Part shown: positions 33,921 through 44,251 of the stretch, in pieces
Position numbering within the stretch: the first letter of the stretch is position 1
How the letters are laid out: the number at the start of each line of letters is the position of its first letter
NCBI GenBank assembly: GCA_017304945.1
Contig: JAFKLG010000092.1
Location: 1 to 46,191, forward strand
Origin: Rhodospirillales bacterium
Lineage (GTDB): Bacteria; Pseudomonadota; Alphaproteobacteria; Acetobacterales; Acetobacteraceae
DNA: 46,191 nucleotides
Direction: 5' to 3'
Made by a program: the position numbers and the translations under genes
The notes under the pieces: model-generated
What the model was told of the DNA's origin: nothing
What the model saw: only the letters and a program-made list of their open reading frames with translations
Databases searched by the model: none

Positions 33921-33958
33921 TTGACGTGCAGCCTACTGGTGAGTAGGTTTTTCGTCAA
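33921..33958. promoter_or_regulatory. Divergent overlapping promoters with central operator (site B)
   Basis: Plus strand: TTGACG (33921-33926), 17 bases, TAGGTT (33944-33949). Minus strand: TTGACG (33958-33953), 17 bases, TAGGCT (33935-33930). The dyad CTACTGGTGAGTAG (33933-33946; extended CCTAC/GTAGG at 33932-33947) overlaps both -10 boxes. A repressor bound here would block both the LLM gene and the SnoaL-like gene. Confidence 0.6.
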
Positions 33959-34026
33959 ACGACACTGCCCTTTGGATCCTGCGGTGGGATCGTCGTGGGC
34001 GGCGTCGTACGCACAGGGGGAAGCCG

Positions 34027-34401
34027 ATGGCGGACAATGCACGAGCGGTGATGGAACTCGACCGGCAGCGCATGCGTGCGATGGGCGAGAAGGACGTCGC
34101 CGCCCTGCAGCGGCTGATCGCGGACGACCTGATCTACACGCATTCCTCTGCGCGCATCGACACCAAGGGCAGCCTGATCGGCGCGATGGAGTCGGGGGCC
34201 ACCGTCTACACCGCGGTCGAGCCGTCGGATGTCACTGCGCAGGATCTCGGAGATTCGGTGGTGCTGACGGGAGTCGCGGCGATCAGCGTGAACTCCGCGG
34301 GGAAGTCGATGTCGTTCCGTGTCCGCTTCATGGACGTCTGGGCCAAGCGTGGGGGCGGCTGGCAGATGGTGGCGTGGCAGTCGACGCGACTGGCGGACTG
34401 A
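34027..34401 (+). CDS. Nuclear transport factor 2-like (SnoaL/DUF4440) protein
   Basis: A 124-residue NTF2-fold protein. The N-terminal helix pattern (ELDRQRMRAMGEKDVAALQ) followed by LIADDLIYTHSSARIDTKG and ending in a W-Q-M-V-A-W strand is typical of DUF4440/SnoaL-like proteins, which form cone-shaped pockets for small hydrophobic ligands. AGGGGGAAG precedes the ATG. It is divergent from the LLM gene and shares site B, so a small isomerase or hydratase role in the same pathway is plausible. Confidence 0.85.
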   Translation: MADNARAVMELDRQRMRAMGEKDVAALQRLIADDLIYTHSSARIDTKGSLIGAMESGATVYTAVEPSDVTAQDLGDSVVLTGVAAISVNSAGKSMSFRVRFMDVWAKRGGGWQMVAWQSTRLAD

Positions 34402-34429
34402 GCCGAGGATCGTCCAAGCGAGATGCCAA

Positions 34430-34455
34430 GCGTCCCCGCGCACGCACGGGGACGC
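34430..34455. terminator. Terminator-like hairpin between convergent genes
   Basis: GCGTCCCCG (34430-34438) and CGGGGACGC (34447-34455) form a perfect 9-bp stem with an 8-base loop, between the stops at 34401 and 34465. No U-tract. Confidence 0.6.
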
Positions 34456-34464
34456 CGCGGCGCA

Positions 34465-34887
34465 TCAGGGATCGAGCCGTGCGGTCGCGGTGCCGCTGAC
34501 CACTTCCTTGCCGTCCTGGTTGGTGGTGCTGATCGTCAGGTCGGCGACCTGCTTGCCGTTCTCCTCACGGATGGCGGCGACGGTCGCCTTCGCGTCGAGC
34601 GTGTCGCCCGGCCAGACCTGGTTGGTGAAGCGCACGCCGAACTTGGTCAGCCGCCCATCACCCACCCAGTTGGTGAGCATCTTGCCGGTCAGGCCCATGG
34701 TCAGCATGCCGTGCGCGAACACCGACGGATATCCCGCCGCCTGCACCGTGTAGACCTCATCGGTGTGCAGCGGGTTGTAGTCGCCCGAGGCGCCCGCATA
34801 CTGCACGATCTGCGTGCGCGAAAGATTCTCCACCACACGTTCGCTGTGCGTGTCGCCGACCTTCAGGGCGGATGCTTTCAGTGCCAT
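34465..34887 (-). CDS. MaoC-type hydratase, catalytic subunit
   Basis: A 140-residue hot-dog-fold hydratase. The hydratase-2 motif is complete (YAGASGDYNPLHTDEV, with catalytic Asp and His, then FAHGMLTMGL). It is the same size and style as HadB. GAGGAGGAC precedes the ATG. The gene for a second hot-dog protein ends 10 bases upstream on the same strand, and the two probably form a heterodimeric (R)-specific enoyl-CoA hydratase. Confidence 0.9.
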   Translation of the reverse strand: MALKASALKVGDTHSERVVENLSRTQIVQYAGASGDYNPLHTDEVYTVQAAGYPSVFAHGMLTMGLTGKMLTNWVGDGRLTKFGVRFTNQVWPGDTLDAKATVAAIREENGKQVADLTISTTNQDGKEVVSGTATARLDP

Positions 34888-34897
34888 GTCGTCCTCC

Positions 34898-35380
34898 TCA
34901 GCCCTGATCCACCGGACGCTCGGTCGTCACGCCGACGCCGCGGGCGATCATCACGAGTTCGCCCTTCTGGTCGCGGTACTCGGTCACGCGTTCGCGGAAG
35001 GTCAGCTTGCCCGCGCGCTTGCTCTCCTTCTCCCAGGTCTTGCCGGGCTTGGTTTCCACCGTCAGCACGTCGCCGGGGCGAAGCGGCCGGATGTACTCAT
35101 AGTGCTGTTCGGCATGCAGCCCGCCGGAGGAGGCCGGCTTGCCCTCGATCCCCGAGGGTCCCTTGGCGGAACCGAACCACTTCTCGCCAGCCTTGGGGCG
35201 CAGATGATAGTCGGGATCGAACTGCGCGACGGCCTGCGCGAAGGTCGGCGGGGCGATGACGCCGCCGACCTCGGATTTCTTCGCCGCCTCGGCATCGTGG
35301 TAGACGGGGTTGGTGTCGCCGACCGCGCGCGCAAACATCATGATATGCGATGCTTCGACCGGGAATGTGATCTTGCCCAA
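34898..35380 (-). CDS. FAS1-like/MaoC N-type dehydratase subunit
   Basis: A 160-residue hot-dog protein of the MaoC_dehydrat_N kind, like HadA/HadC. It begins with GKITFPVEASHIMMFARAVG and includes VIAPPTFAQAV and QHYEYIRPLRPGDVL. GDTNPVYHD is present but shifted compared with the catalytic GDYNPLHTD of the partner, so it may be the non-catalytic, substrate-lid subunit. The start is TTG at 35380, two bases after AAGGAGGAAACC. The frame is open far upstream but conservation and ribosome site point to this start. Confidence 0.85.
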   Translation of the reverse strand: MGKITFPVEASHIMMFARAVGDTNPVYHDAEAAKKSEVGGVIAPPTFAQAVAQFDPDYHLRPKAGEKWFGSAKGPSGIEGKPASSGGLHAEQHYEYIRPLRPGDVLTVETKPGKTWEKESKRAGKLTFRERVTEYRDQKGELVMIARGVGVTTERPVDQG

Positions 35381-35452
35381 CGGTTTCCTCCTTTCCGTAT
35401 TGCTGCTGCAGCCTAGCAGGCTCCGTGAAAAGCGAAACGGGGGCGGCCGCGC

Positions 35453-36271
35453 ATGAGACGTCCGGCGCGGCGGCCCGGCGCGGGACTGCGCTCCGCGCTG
35501 CAGTCCGCGGTGATCCCGAACTGGAAGGAGCCGCACGCGCCCGCCGGCAGCGCGGAGGCGCTGGTGTTCCGGCGTGCGCCGGGGCGATTGCCGGCAGGCC
35601 GACGCGTCTACGCGATCGGTGACGTGCATGGCTGCGCGGCGGAGCTGCGCAGCCTGTATGCGGCAATCGCCGACGATGTCGCTGCACGCCCTGTCGCAAC
35701 GGCCACGCTCGTGCATCTGGGTGACTACATCGATCTCGGTCCCGACTCCGCAGGCGTCATCGACCTTCTGCTCGGCGGTCCGCCCGCGCCCCGCCTGCGC
35801 GTGGTCCATCTTCTCGGCGATCACGAGCGCATGCTGCTCGACGCGATCGACGGCGATCGGGCTGCCGCGACGGACTGGCTGCATGCCGGCGGACGCGCGA
35901 CGCTCGCGAGCTGGGGCGTCGATCCCGATCTGCCGCGTGACGGTTGGGCACAAGCGATTCCGGCGCCGCATCTCGCGTTCCTGCGGAGGCTGGAACCGTC
36001 ATGGCGCGATGGCGACTATCTCTTCGTGCATGCGGGCATTCGCCCCGACGTGCCGCTCGGCGCACAGACGCTCGACGACCTCGTCACCATTCGCCAGCCA
36101 TTCCTGTGGACCGTCCAGCCGCTGGGCGTGGTGGTGGTGCATGGCCATTCCGCGAGTCCGACAGTGACCATCGCGGAGCATCGGATCGGGCTCGACACCG
36201 GCGCCGGCACCGGCGGCAAGCTCACCTGCGCGGTGCTGGAGGATGACCTCGTAGGCCTGATCGCCGCGTAA
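35453..36271 (+). CDS. Calcineurin-like metallophosphoesterase (Ser/Thr protein phosphatase type)
   Basis: A 272-residue PPP-family phosphatase. Metal motifs are GDVHG (residues ~58-62), GDYIDLG in place of the common GDYVDRG, GDHE in place of GNHE, and the later VHAG and HGHS. The Asn-to-Asp change in GNHE touches a metal/catalytic ligand position and may change activity. The first ~50 residues are a basic, Pro/Ala-rich extension. It is divergent from the MaoC pair (72-base gap with AGCCT-AGC-AGGCT at 35410-35422) and converges on the MFS gene with only 4 bases between stops. Confidence 0.87.
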   Translation: MRRPARRPGAGLRSALQSAVIPNWKEPHAPAGSAEALVFRRAPGRLPAGRRVYAIGDVHGCAAELRSLYAAIADDVAARPVATATLVHLGDYIDLGPDSAGVIDLLLGGPPAPRLRVVHLLGDHERMLLDAIDGDRAAATDWLHAGGRATLASWGVDPDLPRDGWAQAIPAPHLAFLRRLEPSWRDGDYLFVHAGIRPDVPLGAQTLDDLVTIRQPFLWTVQPLGVVVVHGHSASPTVTIAEHRIGLDTGAGTGGKLTCAVLEDDLVGLIAA

Positions 36272-36275
36272 GGCG

Positions 36276-37535
36276 CTACGTGTCGTCGCGTTCGCGGTAC
36301 TCGGGGACGGTGAACCAGACCCAGATCAGGTTCGCGACCAGGAGCAGCGTGGTGATCACGAACACCGCGCGCAGGCCGAGGCTGGCGCCGATCGCACCGC
36401 CGATGATCGGGCCCAGTGAATTGCCGAGGAAGGTGGCGGATGCCGTCATCCCATAGATGCTGCCGCGATGTTCGCGGGCGACGCTGCGGCCGATCAGGGC
36501 GTTCGCGGTCGGCAGGATGCCGCCGATGAACAGGCCGACCGCGAAGCGTGCCGCGACGAAGGCGGGATAGCTGTCGACGAACGCCTGTGGCGCGCTGGTG
36601 ATCGCGGCGCCTGCGAGGCAGATCAGCAGCACGCGCCGATAGCCGATCACGTCGCTGCGCTTGCCGAGGAAGGGGGAGGAGATCAGGTCGGCGAGGCCGG
36701 TGATCGAGAAGGCGAATCCCGCAAGGGTCGCGAGATGCGGCGGGTTGCCGATCAACTCCTGCACGAACAGCGAGACGACCGGCTGCACCGTCCGCACGCT
36801 GAACTGGGCCATCAGCAGCACCAGGAACAGCGGCAGCAGCGCGGTCGAGCTGGTCAGCAGCCCGAACGCGCCGCGCATCGAGCCCCGGCCGGTTCCGGAG
36901 GTGGGGGGCGTGAACTGCTCGTCCACGATCAGCCACACCAGGCCGAGCGCGAGCAGGGTGATCAGCGCGGTGGCGTAGAACGGAATGCGGTAGCTGCCGG
37001 TGAGGTCGGCGAGGGCGCCGCCGATCACCGGCCCGATCAACGAGCCCACGAGCTGGCCGGTGGCGAGCCATCCGAGCGCATAGCCCAGGCGTCGTTCCGG
37101 GACCTGGCTTGCGACCAGGGCGATGGCGGCGGAGGAGAAGCCGGCGAACAGCCCCATGACCGCGCGCGCACCGAAGAAGGTCCAGACATTGGTGGCGAGG
37201 CCCATCAGGGCGGTGAACACGGCGATGGCACAGCTCGAGCGCAGCAGGGCGAGCTTGCGGCCTTGCCGGTCGGCCAGTCGCCCCCATACCGGTGCCGCGA
37301 ACGCAGCGACGAACGGCGTGGAGCCGGTGATGATGCCGGACCAGAGGTCGATCGCCTGGACCGAGGTCACACCGAGGTCCGGCAACATCAGCGGAATGAT
37401 CGGGCTGAGAAAGGTGATCGAGCCCGTCATCACGAACTGGATGCCCACCATGGCCCAGAGGGTGCGCTGCCAGCGTCGGTGCGGATCAGGCGGTGCGGCG
37501 GTCACGGGGTCGGCGGGGGAGGGGGCATCCGTCAT
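36276..37535 (-). CDS. MFS transporter, DHA1 multidrug type
   Basis: A 419-residue MFS protein with about 12 membrane helices. The loop 2-3 signature is WGRLADRQGRKLALL, and a second similar loop (LGKRSDVIGYRRVL) follows helix 8. LGYALGWLATGQLVGSLIGPVIGG matches helix 5 motif C of drug antiporters (quoted region spans residues ~155-180). These point to a proton-coupled exporter of the MdtG/TetA type. Substrate unknown. It starts alone on the minus strand with a 250-base gap (37536-37785) before the divergent permease genes, where I see no gene. Confidence 0.9.
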   Translation of the reverse strand: MTDAPSPADPVTAAPPDPHRRWQRTLWAMVGIQFVMTGSITFLSPIIPLMLPDLGVTSVQAIDLWSGIITGSTPFVAAFAAPVWGRLADRQGRKLALLRSSCAIAVFTALMGLATNVWTFFGARAVMGLFAGFSSAAIALVASQVPERRLGYALGWLATGQLVGSLIGPVIGGALADLTGSYRIPFYATALITLLALGLVWLIVDEQFTPPTSGTGRGSMRGAFGLLTSSTALLPLFLVLLMAQFSVRTVQPVVSLFVQELIGNPPHLATLAGFAFSITGLADLISSPFLGKRSDVIGYRRVLLICLAGAAITSAPQAFVDSYPAFVAARFAVGLFIGGILPTANALIGRSVAREHRGSIYGMTASATFLGNSLGPIIGGAIGASLGLRAVFVITTLLLVANLIWVWFTVPEYRERDDT

Positions 37536-37785
37536 CCGCCGGACCGTCTCTTGCTCGTTCGGGGTGCGTGGATGCTAGCGCATTGTGGGCGCAAGGGAAG
37601 CACCTGGGCCGGACGAGCGGTCGCGCGACCGTGGGCACCGCAGGATGTGTCGCGGCAGAGAAGTGGGCGGGTTCCGCAGCGCAGCGCTTCCCTCTATGTT
37701 ACCGCGCACCAAGAACGGGCGTGGCGCTGCCGCGATCCGAGGAAACGCAACAAGGGGCGGCTGCCGGTCGCCCGCATGGAAACCG

Positions 37786-38703
37786 ATGAGCGCCTCCACA
37801 ACGACACTGCAGGCCGCGCAGGCTCCCGCCGTTCGGCATGGCCGTAACTACGCGCGCCGCTATTGGTATTTCGCCGCACCGGCCGCGATCATCGTCGCGG
37901 CCGTGATCGTGTTCCCCTGGATCTTCACCCTGTTCATGTCGGTGCACGACTGGAAGGTGACGGGTGACACGCCCTTCGTCGGCCTGGCGAACTACACCAA
38001 GATGCTGACGGATGACCGCTTCCTGTGGTCGGTCTGGCGGACGCTATACTTCACCGCCGCCTCGGTCGTTGCACCGCTGGTGCTGGGGGTCTGGGCGGCG
38101 GTGTGCTTCGCGTCCAATTTCCGCTTCCGCGGCTTGGCGCGCACCATCTTCGTGTTGCCGATGATGGCGACGCCGGTGGCGATCTCGCTCGTCTGGACCA
38201 TGATGTTCCACCCGCAACTGGGCGTGCTGAACTACCTGCTGACCTCGGTCGGCCTGCCGCCGTCGAGCTGGGTGTATGAGAGCAACACCGTGATCCCGAC
38301 CCTGGTGATGGTCGAGACGTGGCAGTGGACGCCGCTGGTGATGCTGATCGTGCTGGGTGGCATCGCCAGCCTGCCGCAGGATCCGTACGAGGCGGCGCGG
38401 CTGGATGGCGCCAGCCCGTGGCAGATGTTCGTGCACATCACCCTGCCGCTGGTCTGGCCGTTCATCGTGGTCGCCGCGGTGATCCGGGTGATCGACGCGC
38501 TCAAGACCTTCGACACGATCTACGTGATCACGCTGGGCGGGCCGGGAACCTCGTCGGAAACGCTCAATATCCTGCTCTACCAAACCGCCTTCGCCTATTA
38601 CGACCTGGGCTACGGATCGGCGATGGTGGTGGTGTTCTTCGTTCTGATCATGCTGGTGAGCCTCGTGATGTTGCGCGTGCGCCAGAAGCAGGCGTTCCAA
38701 TGA
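37786..38703 (+). CDS. Carbohydrate ABC transporter permease (UgpA/MalF type)
   Basis: A 305-residue permease with six membrane helices. The first (YFAAPAAIIVAAVIVFPWIF) is followed by FVGLANYTKML, and the ATPase-coupling EAA loop is EAARLDGASPWQMFVHITLP. LGGPGTSSETLNILLYQTAF near the C-terminus is typical of CUT1 sugar permeases. The stop overlaps the next permease gene by 4 bases. No sugar-binding protein or ATPase gene lies next to it, which is unusual. Confidence 0.92.
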   Translation: MSASTTTLQAAQAPAVRHGRNYARRYWYFAAPAAIIVAAVIVFPWIFTLFMSVHDWKVTGDTPFVGLANYTKMLTDDRFLWSVWRTLYFTAASVVAPLVLGVWAAVCFASNFRFRGLARTIFVLPMMATPVAISLVWTMMFHPQLGVLNYLLTSVGLPPSSWVYESNTVIPTLVMVETWQWTPLVMLIVLGGIASLPQDPYEAARLDGASPWQMFVHITLPLVWPFIVVAAVIRVIDALKTFDTIYVITLGGPGTSSETLNILLYQTAFAYYDLGYGSAMVVVFFVLIMLVSLVMLRVRQKQAFQ

Positions 38704-39563
38704 GCGGCGCGACGACGCGACGCCGTGGCATGAACGCCAACCGCGTCCGCCGCCTGCTCGGCCGAGCCGGCCTCTATCTGTCGGTGCTGGTGCTGATCTC
38801 GCCGGCGATCCTCTTCTTCCTGTGGATGATCTCGCTCTCGTTGAAGAACGAGGCCGACAACACCGCCTTCCCACCGGTGTTCATCCCGAACCCGCCAACG
38901 ATCGCCAATTTCGTCGACGTGTTCGCGAAGAACGACTTCCTGAGCTACACGATAAACTCGGTGATCGTCTCCTTCACCGCCACCGGCCTTGCGCTGCTGT
39001 TCGGCGTGCCGGCCGGCTACGGCATCGCCAAGGCGAAGGCGACGAAGGCGGCGGTGCTGATCCTGGTCGCACGCATCACCCCCGGCCTCTCCTACCTCAT
39101 CCCGCTGTTCCTGCTGTTCCAATGGCTCGGCCTGATCGGGACGCTGACGCCGCTGGTCATCACCCATCTGGTGATCACCGTGCCGATCGTCGTGTGGATC
39201 ATGATCGGCTTCTTCGAGGGCCTGCCGGCCGAACTGGAGGAAGCGGCGCTGGTGGATGGCGCGACGATCTGGCAGGCCTTCCGCCATGTCGCGATGCCGC
39301 TGGCGCGGCCCGGGATCATGGTGGCGATGATCCTGTCCTTCATTTTCAGTTGGAACAACTTCATCTTCGGCGTCGTGCTGGCCGGACGTTCCACGCGAAC
39401 ACTGCCCGTCGCCGTCTACAACGTGCTGACCTTCGAACAGATCAGTTGGGGACCGCTCGCCGCCGCGGCTCTGGTGGTGACCGCGCCGGTGCTGCTGCTG
39501 ACCCTGCTGATGCAGAAGGAAATCGTCGCCGGGTTGACCGCGGGCGGGGTGAAGGGCGGCTGA
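38700..39563 (+). CDS. Carbohydrate ABC transporter permease (UgpE/MalG type)
   Basis: A 287-residue second permease with six helices. The EAA loop is EEAALVDGATIWQAFRHV, and the C-terminal segment FSWNNFIFGVVLAG with TLPVAVYN is typical of MalG-type subunits. It is coupled to the first permease by an ATGA overlap, and together they form the membrane channel. The binding protein and ATPase must come from elsewhere, possibly a shared ATPase. Confidence 0.93.
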   Translation: MSGATTRRRGMNANRVRRLLGRAGLYLSVLVLISPAILFFLWMISLSLKNEADNTAFPPVFIPNPPTIANFVDVFAKNDFLSYTINSVIVSFTATGLALLFGVPAGYGIAKAKATKAAVLILVARITPGLSYLIPLFLLFQWLGLIGTLTPLVITHLVITVPIVVWIMIGFFEGLPAELEEAALVDGATIWQAFRHVAMPLARPGIMVAMILSFIFSWNNFIFGVVLAGRSTRTLPVAVYNVLTFEQISWGPLAAAALVVTAPVLLLTLLMQKEIVAGLTAGGVKGG

Positions 39564-39609
39564 GCCGCCCGGCGCCCCGCGCGCCCGTCGGTCCGGCGGT
39601 CAGCGGACA

Positions 39610-39640
39610 GGATGCGGCACCTGTTCAGGCGGCCGCATCC
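39610..39640. terminator. Terminator-like double hairpin between convergent genes
   Basis: GGATGCGGC (39610-39618) pairs with GCCGCATCC (39632-39640); the loop holds a second small stem CCTG-TT-CAGG (39620-39629). It lies between the stops at 39563 and 39660. Confidence 0.55.
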
Positions 39641-39659
39641 GTCTCAGGGGCGCGCCGGA

Positions 39660-40943
39660 TCAGACCGGCCGCACCCCGCACCAGTCCGCGACGAAGGCCG
39701 CGATCGCCAGGGTGGTGCGCCGGAGTGTCGCGAGGTCCGCCCACTCGTCGAACCCGTGCACGCCGCCGCCGGTCGGGCCGTAGCACAGCGCCGGCATCGC
39801 ATAGTAGATCCCGTAGAAGCGGGTGTCGTTCACCGCGGTGGACCGACGCTCCTCCATCGGCGCGCCGAACACAGACTGATGCGCGGCGGCCAGCACGGCC
39901 TCGGCGTCGCTGCCTTCCGGCAGCACGAAGGGATCGGCCTGGAAGCCGTTCCACACCACCTCCGGCGGATTGTTGGCCAGGAAGTGGTCGCCGCGCGCCG
40001 CCTGCGCAACGGTGTCCAGGATCTCCTGGCGCGCATCCGCGAGGTCCATCCCCGGCAGGACGCCGATCCGGCAATCCACCTCGCACCAGGCCGGCGTGGA
40101 GCTCGCCCAGTCGCCGCCGCGGATCTTGCCAGGATTGAACTTCACCGGATCCGGGATGTCGGCGAACACCGCGTTCGTCTTCGCCCGCTCGTTGATGCGC
40201 ACGGTCAACTGCTGCAGTGCTTGGATCAGCGTGTAGGCGGACAGGATCGCGTTGGTTCCGGCCTGCGCATGGGCCACGTGCACCGGCACGCCGCGCACGC
40301 GCAGCCGGAACCACATCACGCCGACATGCGCGCGGGTGATCGTGTTGGCGGTGGGTTCCGGAATCAGACACGCATCGGCGCGATAGCCGCGCGCGAGGGT
40401 GGAGAGCGCTCCGTTGCCGGTGCATTCCTCCTCGGTCACCGTCTGCACGTAGACGTCGGCGGCCGGCGCGAGCCCGGCACTCTTGAGCGCATCCAGTGCG
40501 AACACCATCGCTGCGACACCCTGCTTCATGTCGCAGGCGCCGCGGCCGTAGAGGCGGCCATCATGCACGTCCCCGCCATACGGCGCGCGGGTCCACATGT
40601 CATGCGGGCCTTCCGGGACCACGTCGACATGGCCCTGGATCACCAGGGAGCGTCCGGTCGGCTGCGGCGCCCGCAACGTCGCGACCACCTGCACCGCATC
40701 GTCGTAATCGGTGTCCATCACCGGGGCGAAGCCGCGCAGTCCTTCCATCGGCACGTCGGCGATCGTGTACCGGTCCACCGACCAGCCGCGCGCGGCGAAC
40801 TCGCGTGCGATCCAGTCCTGACACGGCGCCTCACGCCCGCGCACCGAGGGGAAGCGGACGAGCGATTGCAGCCACGCGACCTCACGGTCCCAATTGGCGT
40901 CGATGGCGGCGGACAGCTTGGCGAGCAGGGCGGCGTCAGGCAT
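39660..40943 (-). CDS. M20-family metallopeptidase/deacylase (ArgE/DapE type)
   Basis: A 427-residue zinc-dependent amidohydrolase. Metal and catalytic segments are IQGHVDVVPEG (His and general D), YGRGACDMKQG (bridging Asp), TEEECTGNG (catalytic Glu and metal Glu) and GGGVHGFDEW near the end (last His). A dimerisation domain covers about residues 200-320. The family removes acyl groups or cleaves dipeptides. It is on the same strand as the oligopeptide ABC genes (separated by a glycosyltransferase gene), so a role in using imported peptides or amides is plausible. Confidence 0.92.
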   Translation of the reverse strand: MPDAALLAKLSAAIDANWDREVAWLQSLVRFPSVRGREAPCQDWIAREFAARGWSVDRYTIADVPMEGLRGFAPVMDTDYDDAVQVVATLRAPQPTGRSLVIQGHVDVVPEGPHDMWTRAPYGGDVHDGRLYGRGACDMKQGVAAMVFALDALKSAGLAPAADVYVQTVTEEECTGNGALSTLARGYRADACLIPEPTANTITRAHVGVMWFRLRVRGVPVHVAHAQAGTNAILSAYTLIQALQQLTVRINERAKTNAVFADIPDPVKFNPGKIRGGDWASSTPAWCEVDCRIGVLPGMDLADARQEILDTVAQAARGDHFLANNPPEVVWNGFQADPFVLPEGSDAEAVLAAAHQSVFGAPMEERRSTAVNDTRFYGIYYAMPALCYGPTGGGVHGFDEWADLATLRRTTLAIAAFVADWCGVRPV

Positions 40944-41049
40944 TCGGATCGGCTCCAGAAATCGTGCGTCCGGAGCATCGCGCGTCGTGCTGCATTTGCG
41001 AAGGGTGCCGCCGTCACGGCGCGCACGGCGTGTGGCGCGTGCCGGCCGT

Positions 41050-42177
41050 TCAGGGCACGCGGGCGGACGGAGACAGCGTGGGCAGGTGGTGTGCCGCGCG
41101 CCGGCGCATCACCGGGCCGATCTGCTCCACCAGCGTCGCGGCCATCTCGTTCCAGGCAGCGCCAGCATCCGCCGCGGGGAGGAGGGCGGGCGGTTCGGCG
41201 AGGAGCGCGCGGATCGCCTCGGCCACCGAGCCCCCCTCGGGCTCGCACATCAGTGCGCCCGCCTTATCGCCCAGTTGCTCGACGAGCCCGCCCACCCGGG
41301 TCGCGATCACTGACCGGCCGGCGGCCAGTGCCGCCGCGGCGACGCCGCTCTGGCTCGCCTCCCGATACGGCAGGATCAGCGCATCGGACCAGTCGAGAAG
41401 CGCGCCGACCTCCTCCTCTGGCACCCAGCGGTTCTCGACAGTGACGTTGGGCAGCGCACGCAGAGCCTCGAGCACCGGTGTCTCCGGGCCGGTGCCCACC
41501 ACGCGCACGACCAGATCCTCGCGCGGGCCGAGTGCGCGGAGCGCGTCGTGCAGCAGGTCGAGTCCCTTGTAGGCGAGCAGCCGCCCGAAGCAGAGCAGTC
41601 GCCGCGGTCCCGGCGTGCGGCTGGCGGGCGGCGGCATGTCGAAGGCCAGCGGGGGATGGCTCACCCGGATCAACGGCCGGCGCGGCGTGCCGGCAAGTCC
41701 CTGGGCGGTGAGCGCGGCGGCCACGTGACCCGTGAGCGCACCGACCGCGGCGGCGCTGCGACACAGCGCACGCTGCAACGGCATCTGCAGCGGCATCCCG
41801 TCCCCGGGATGCAGTTCGGCATCGTGCACCAGCACCACGAACGGGATGCCCAGCCGCCGCAACGCGCCCGCCATCAGCAGGTCGAGCGGACCCGGCTGGG
41901 CACAAACCGCCACGTCGGGCTTGATCGCCCGCACTCGCGGCACGAGCCGCCGCAGGTCGAACGGCGCGCGCATGGCGCGGGCGAGGAAACCCGGCAGGCT
42001 GGTGTAGGTGTCCACCAGCAACTCACTCTCCGCCATCATCGCGGGGGAAAGCTGCGCGCGGGTGGAGAGAGACAGGGCAGCGCTCACGCCCGGTTGCGCG
42101 TTGAGGGCACGCGCGAGCAGCACGCCAAAGCGAGGCGGCCCGCCCAGGCGACTCCACTGCCACACAAGAACCTTCAT
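41050..42177 (-). CDS. Glycosyltransferase family 4-like protein
   Basis: A 375-residue GT-B protein. It starts MKVLVWQWSRLGGPPRF, and the second domain has LLCFGRLLAYKGLDLL, NVTVENRWVPEEEV and the sugar-site region LPYREASQSGVAAAALAAG. The EX7E glutamates are not clear; ASQSGV replaces the more usual EGFG-type segment. An in-frame ATG at 42189 is also possible; neither has a strong ribosome site. It lies between the ABC transporter genes and the M20 gene on the same strand, which is odd company. Acceptor unknown. Confidence 0.83.
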   Translation of the reverse strand: MKVLVWQWSRLGGPPRFGVLLARALNAQPGVSAALSLSTRAQLSPAMMAESELLVDTYTSLPGFLARAMRAPFDLRRLVPRVRAIKPDVAVCAQPGPLDLLMAGALRRLGIPFVVLVHDAELHPGDGMPLQMPLQRALCRSAAAVGALTGHVAAALTAQGLAGTPRRPLIRVSHPPLAFDMPPPASRTPGPRRLLCFGRLLAYKGLDLLHDALRALGPREDLVVRVVGTGPETPVLEALRALPNVTVENRWVPEEEVGALLDWSDALILPYREASQSGVAAAALAAGRSVIATRVGGLVEQLGDKAGALMCEPEGGSVAEAIRALLAEPPALLPAADAGAAWNEMAATLVEQIGPVMRRRAAHHLPTLSPSARVP

Positions 42178-42275
42178 GGTTTCGATCATGCCAGTCATCA
42201 AATCCGCGCGCACGACGGAAAAACCGAACGCAGGTCTGGTCCGCGCGATCTCGGGGGCGGCTGCGCGCAGGCGCC

Positions 42276-44247
<1,972 letters not shown>

Positions 44248-44251
<4 letters not shown>

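Noticed and set aside
35453..36271. Inactive phosphatase because of GDHE in place of GNHE
   Set aside because: All other metal motifs are intact and Asp can still bind metal, so loss of activity cannot be concluded from this one change.
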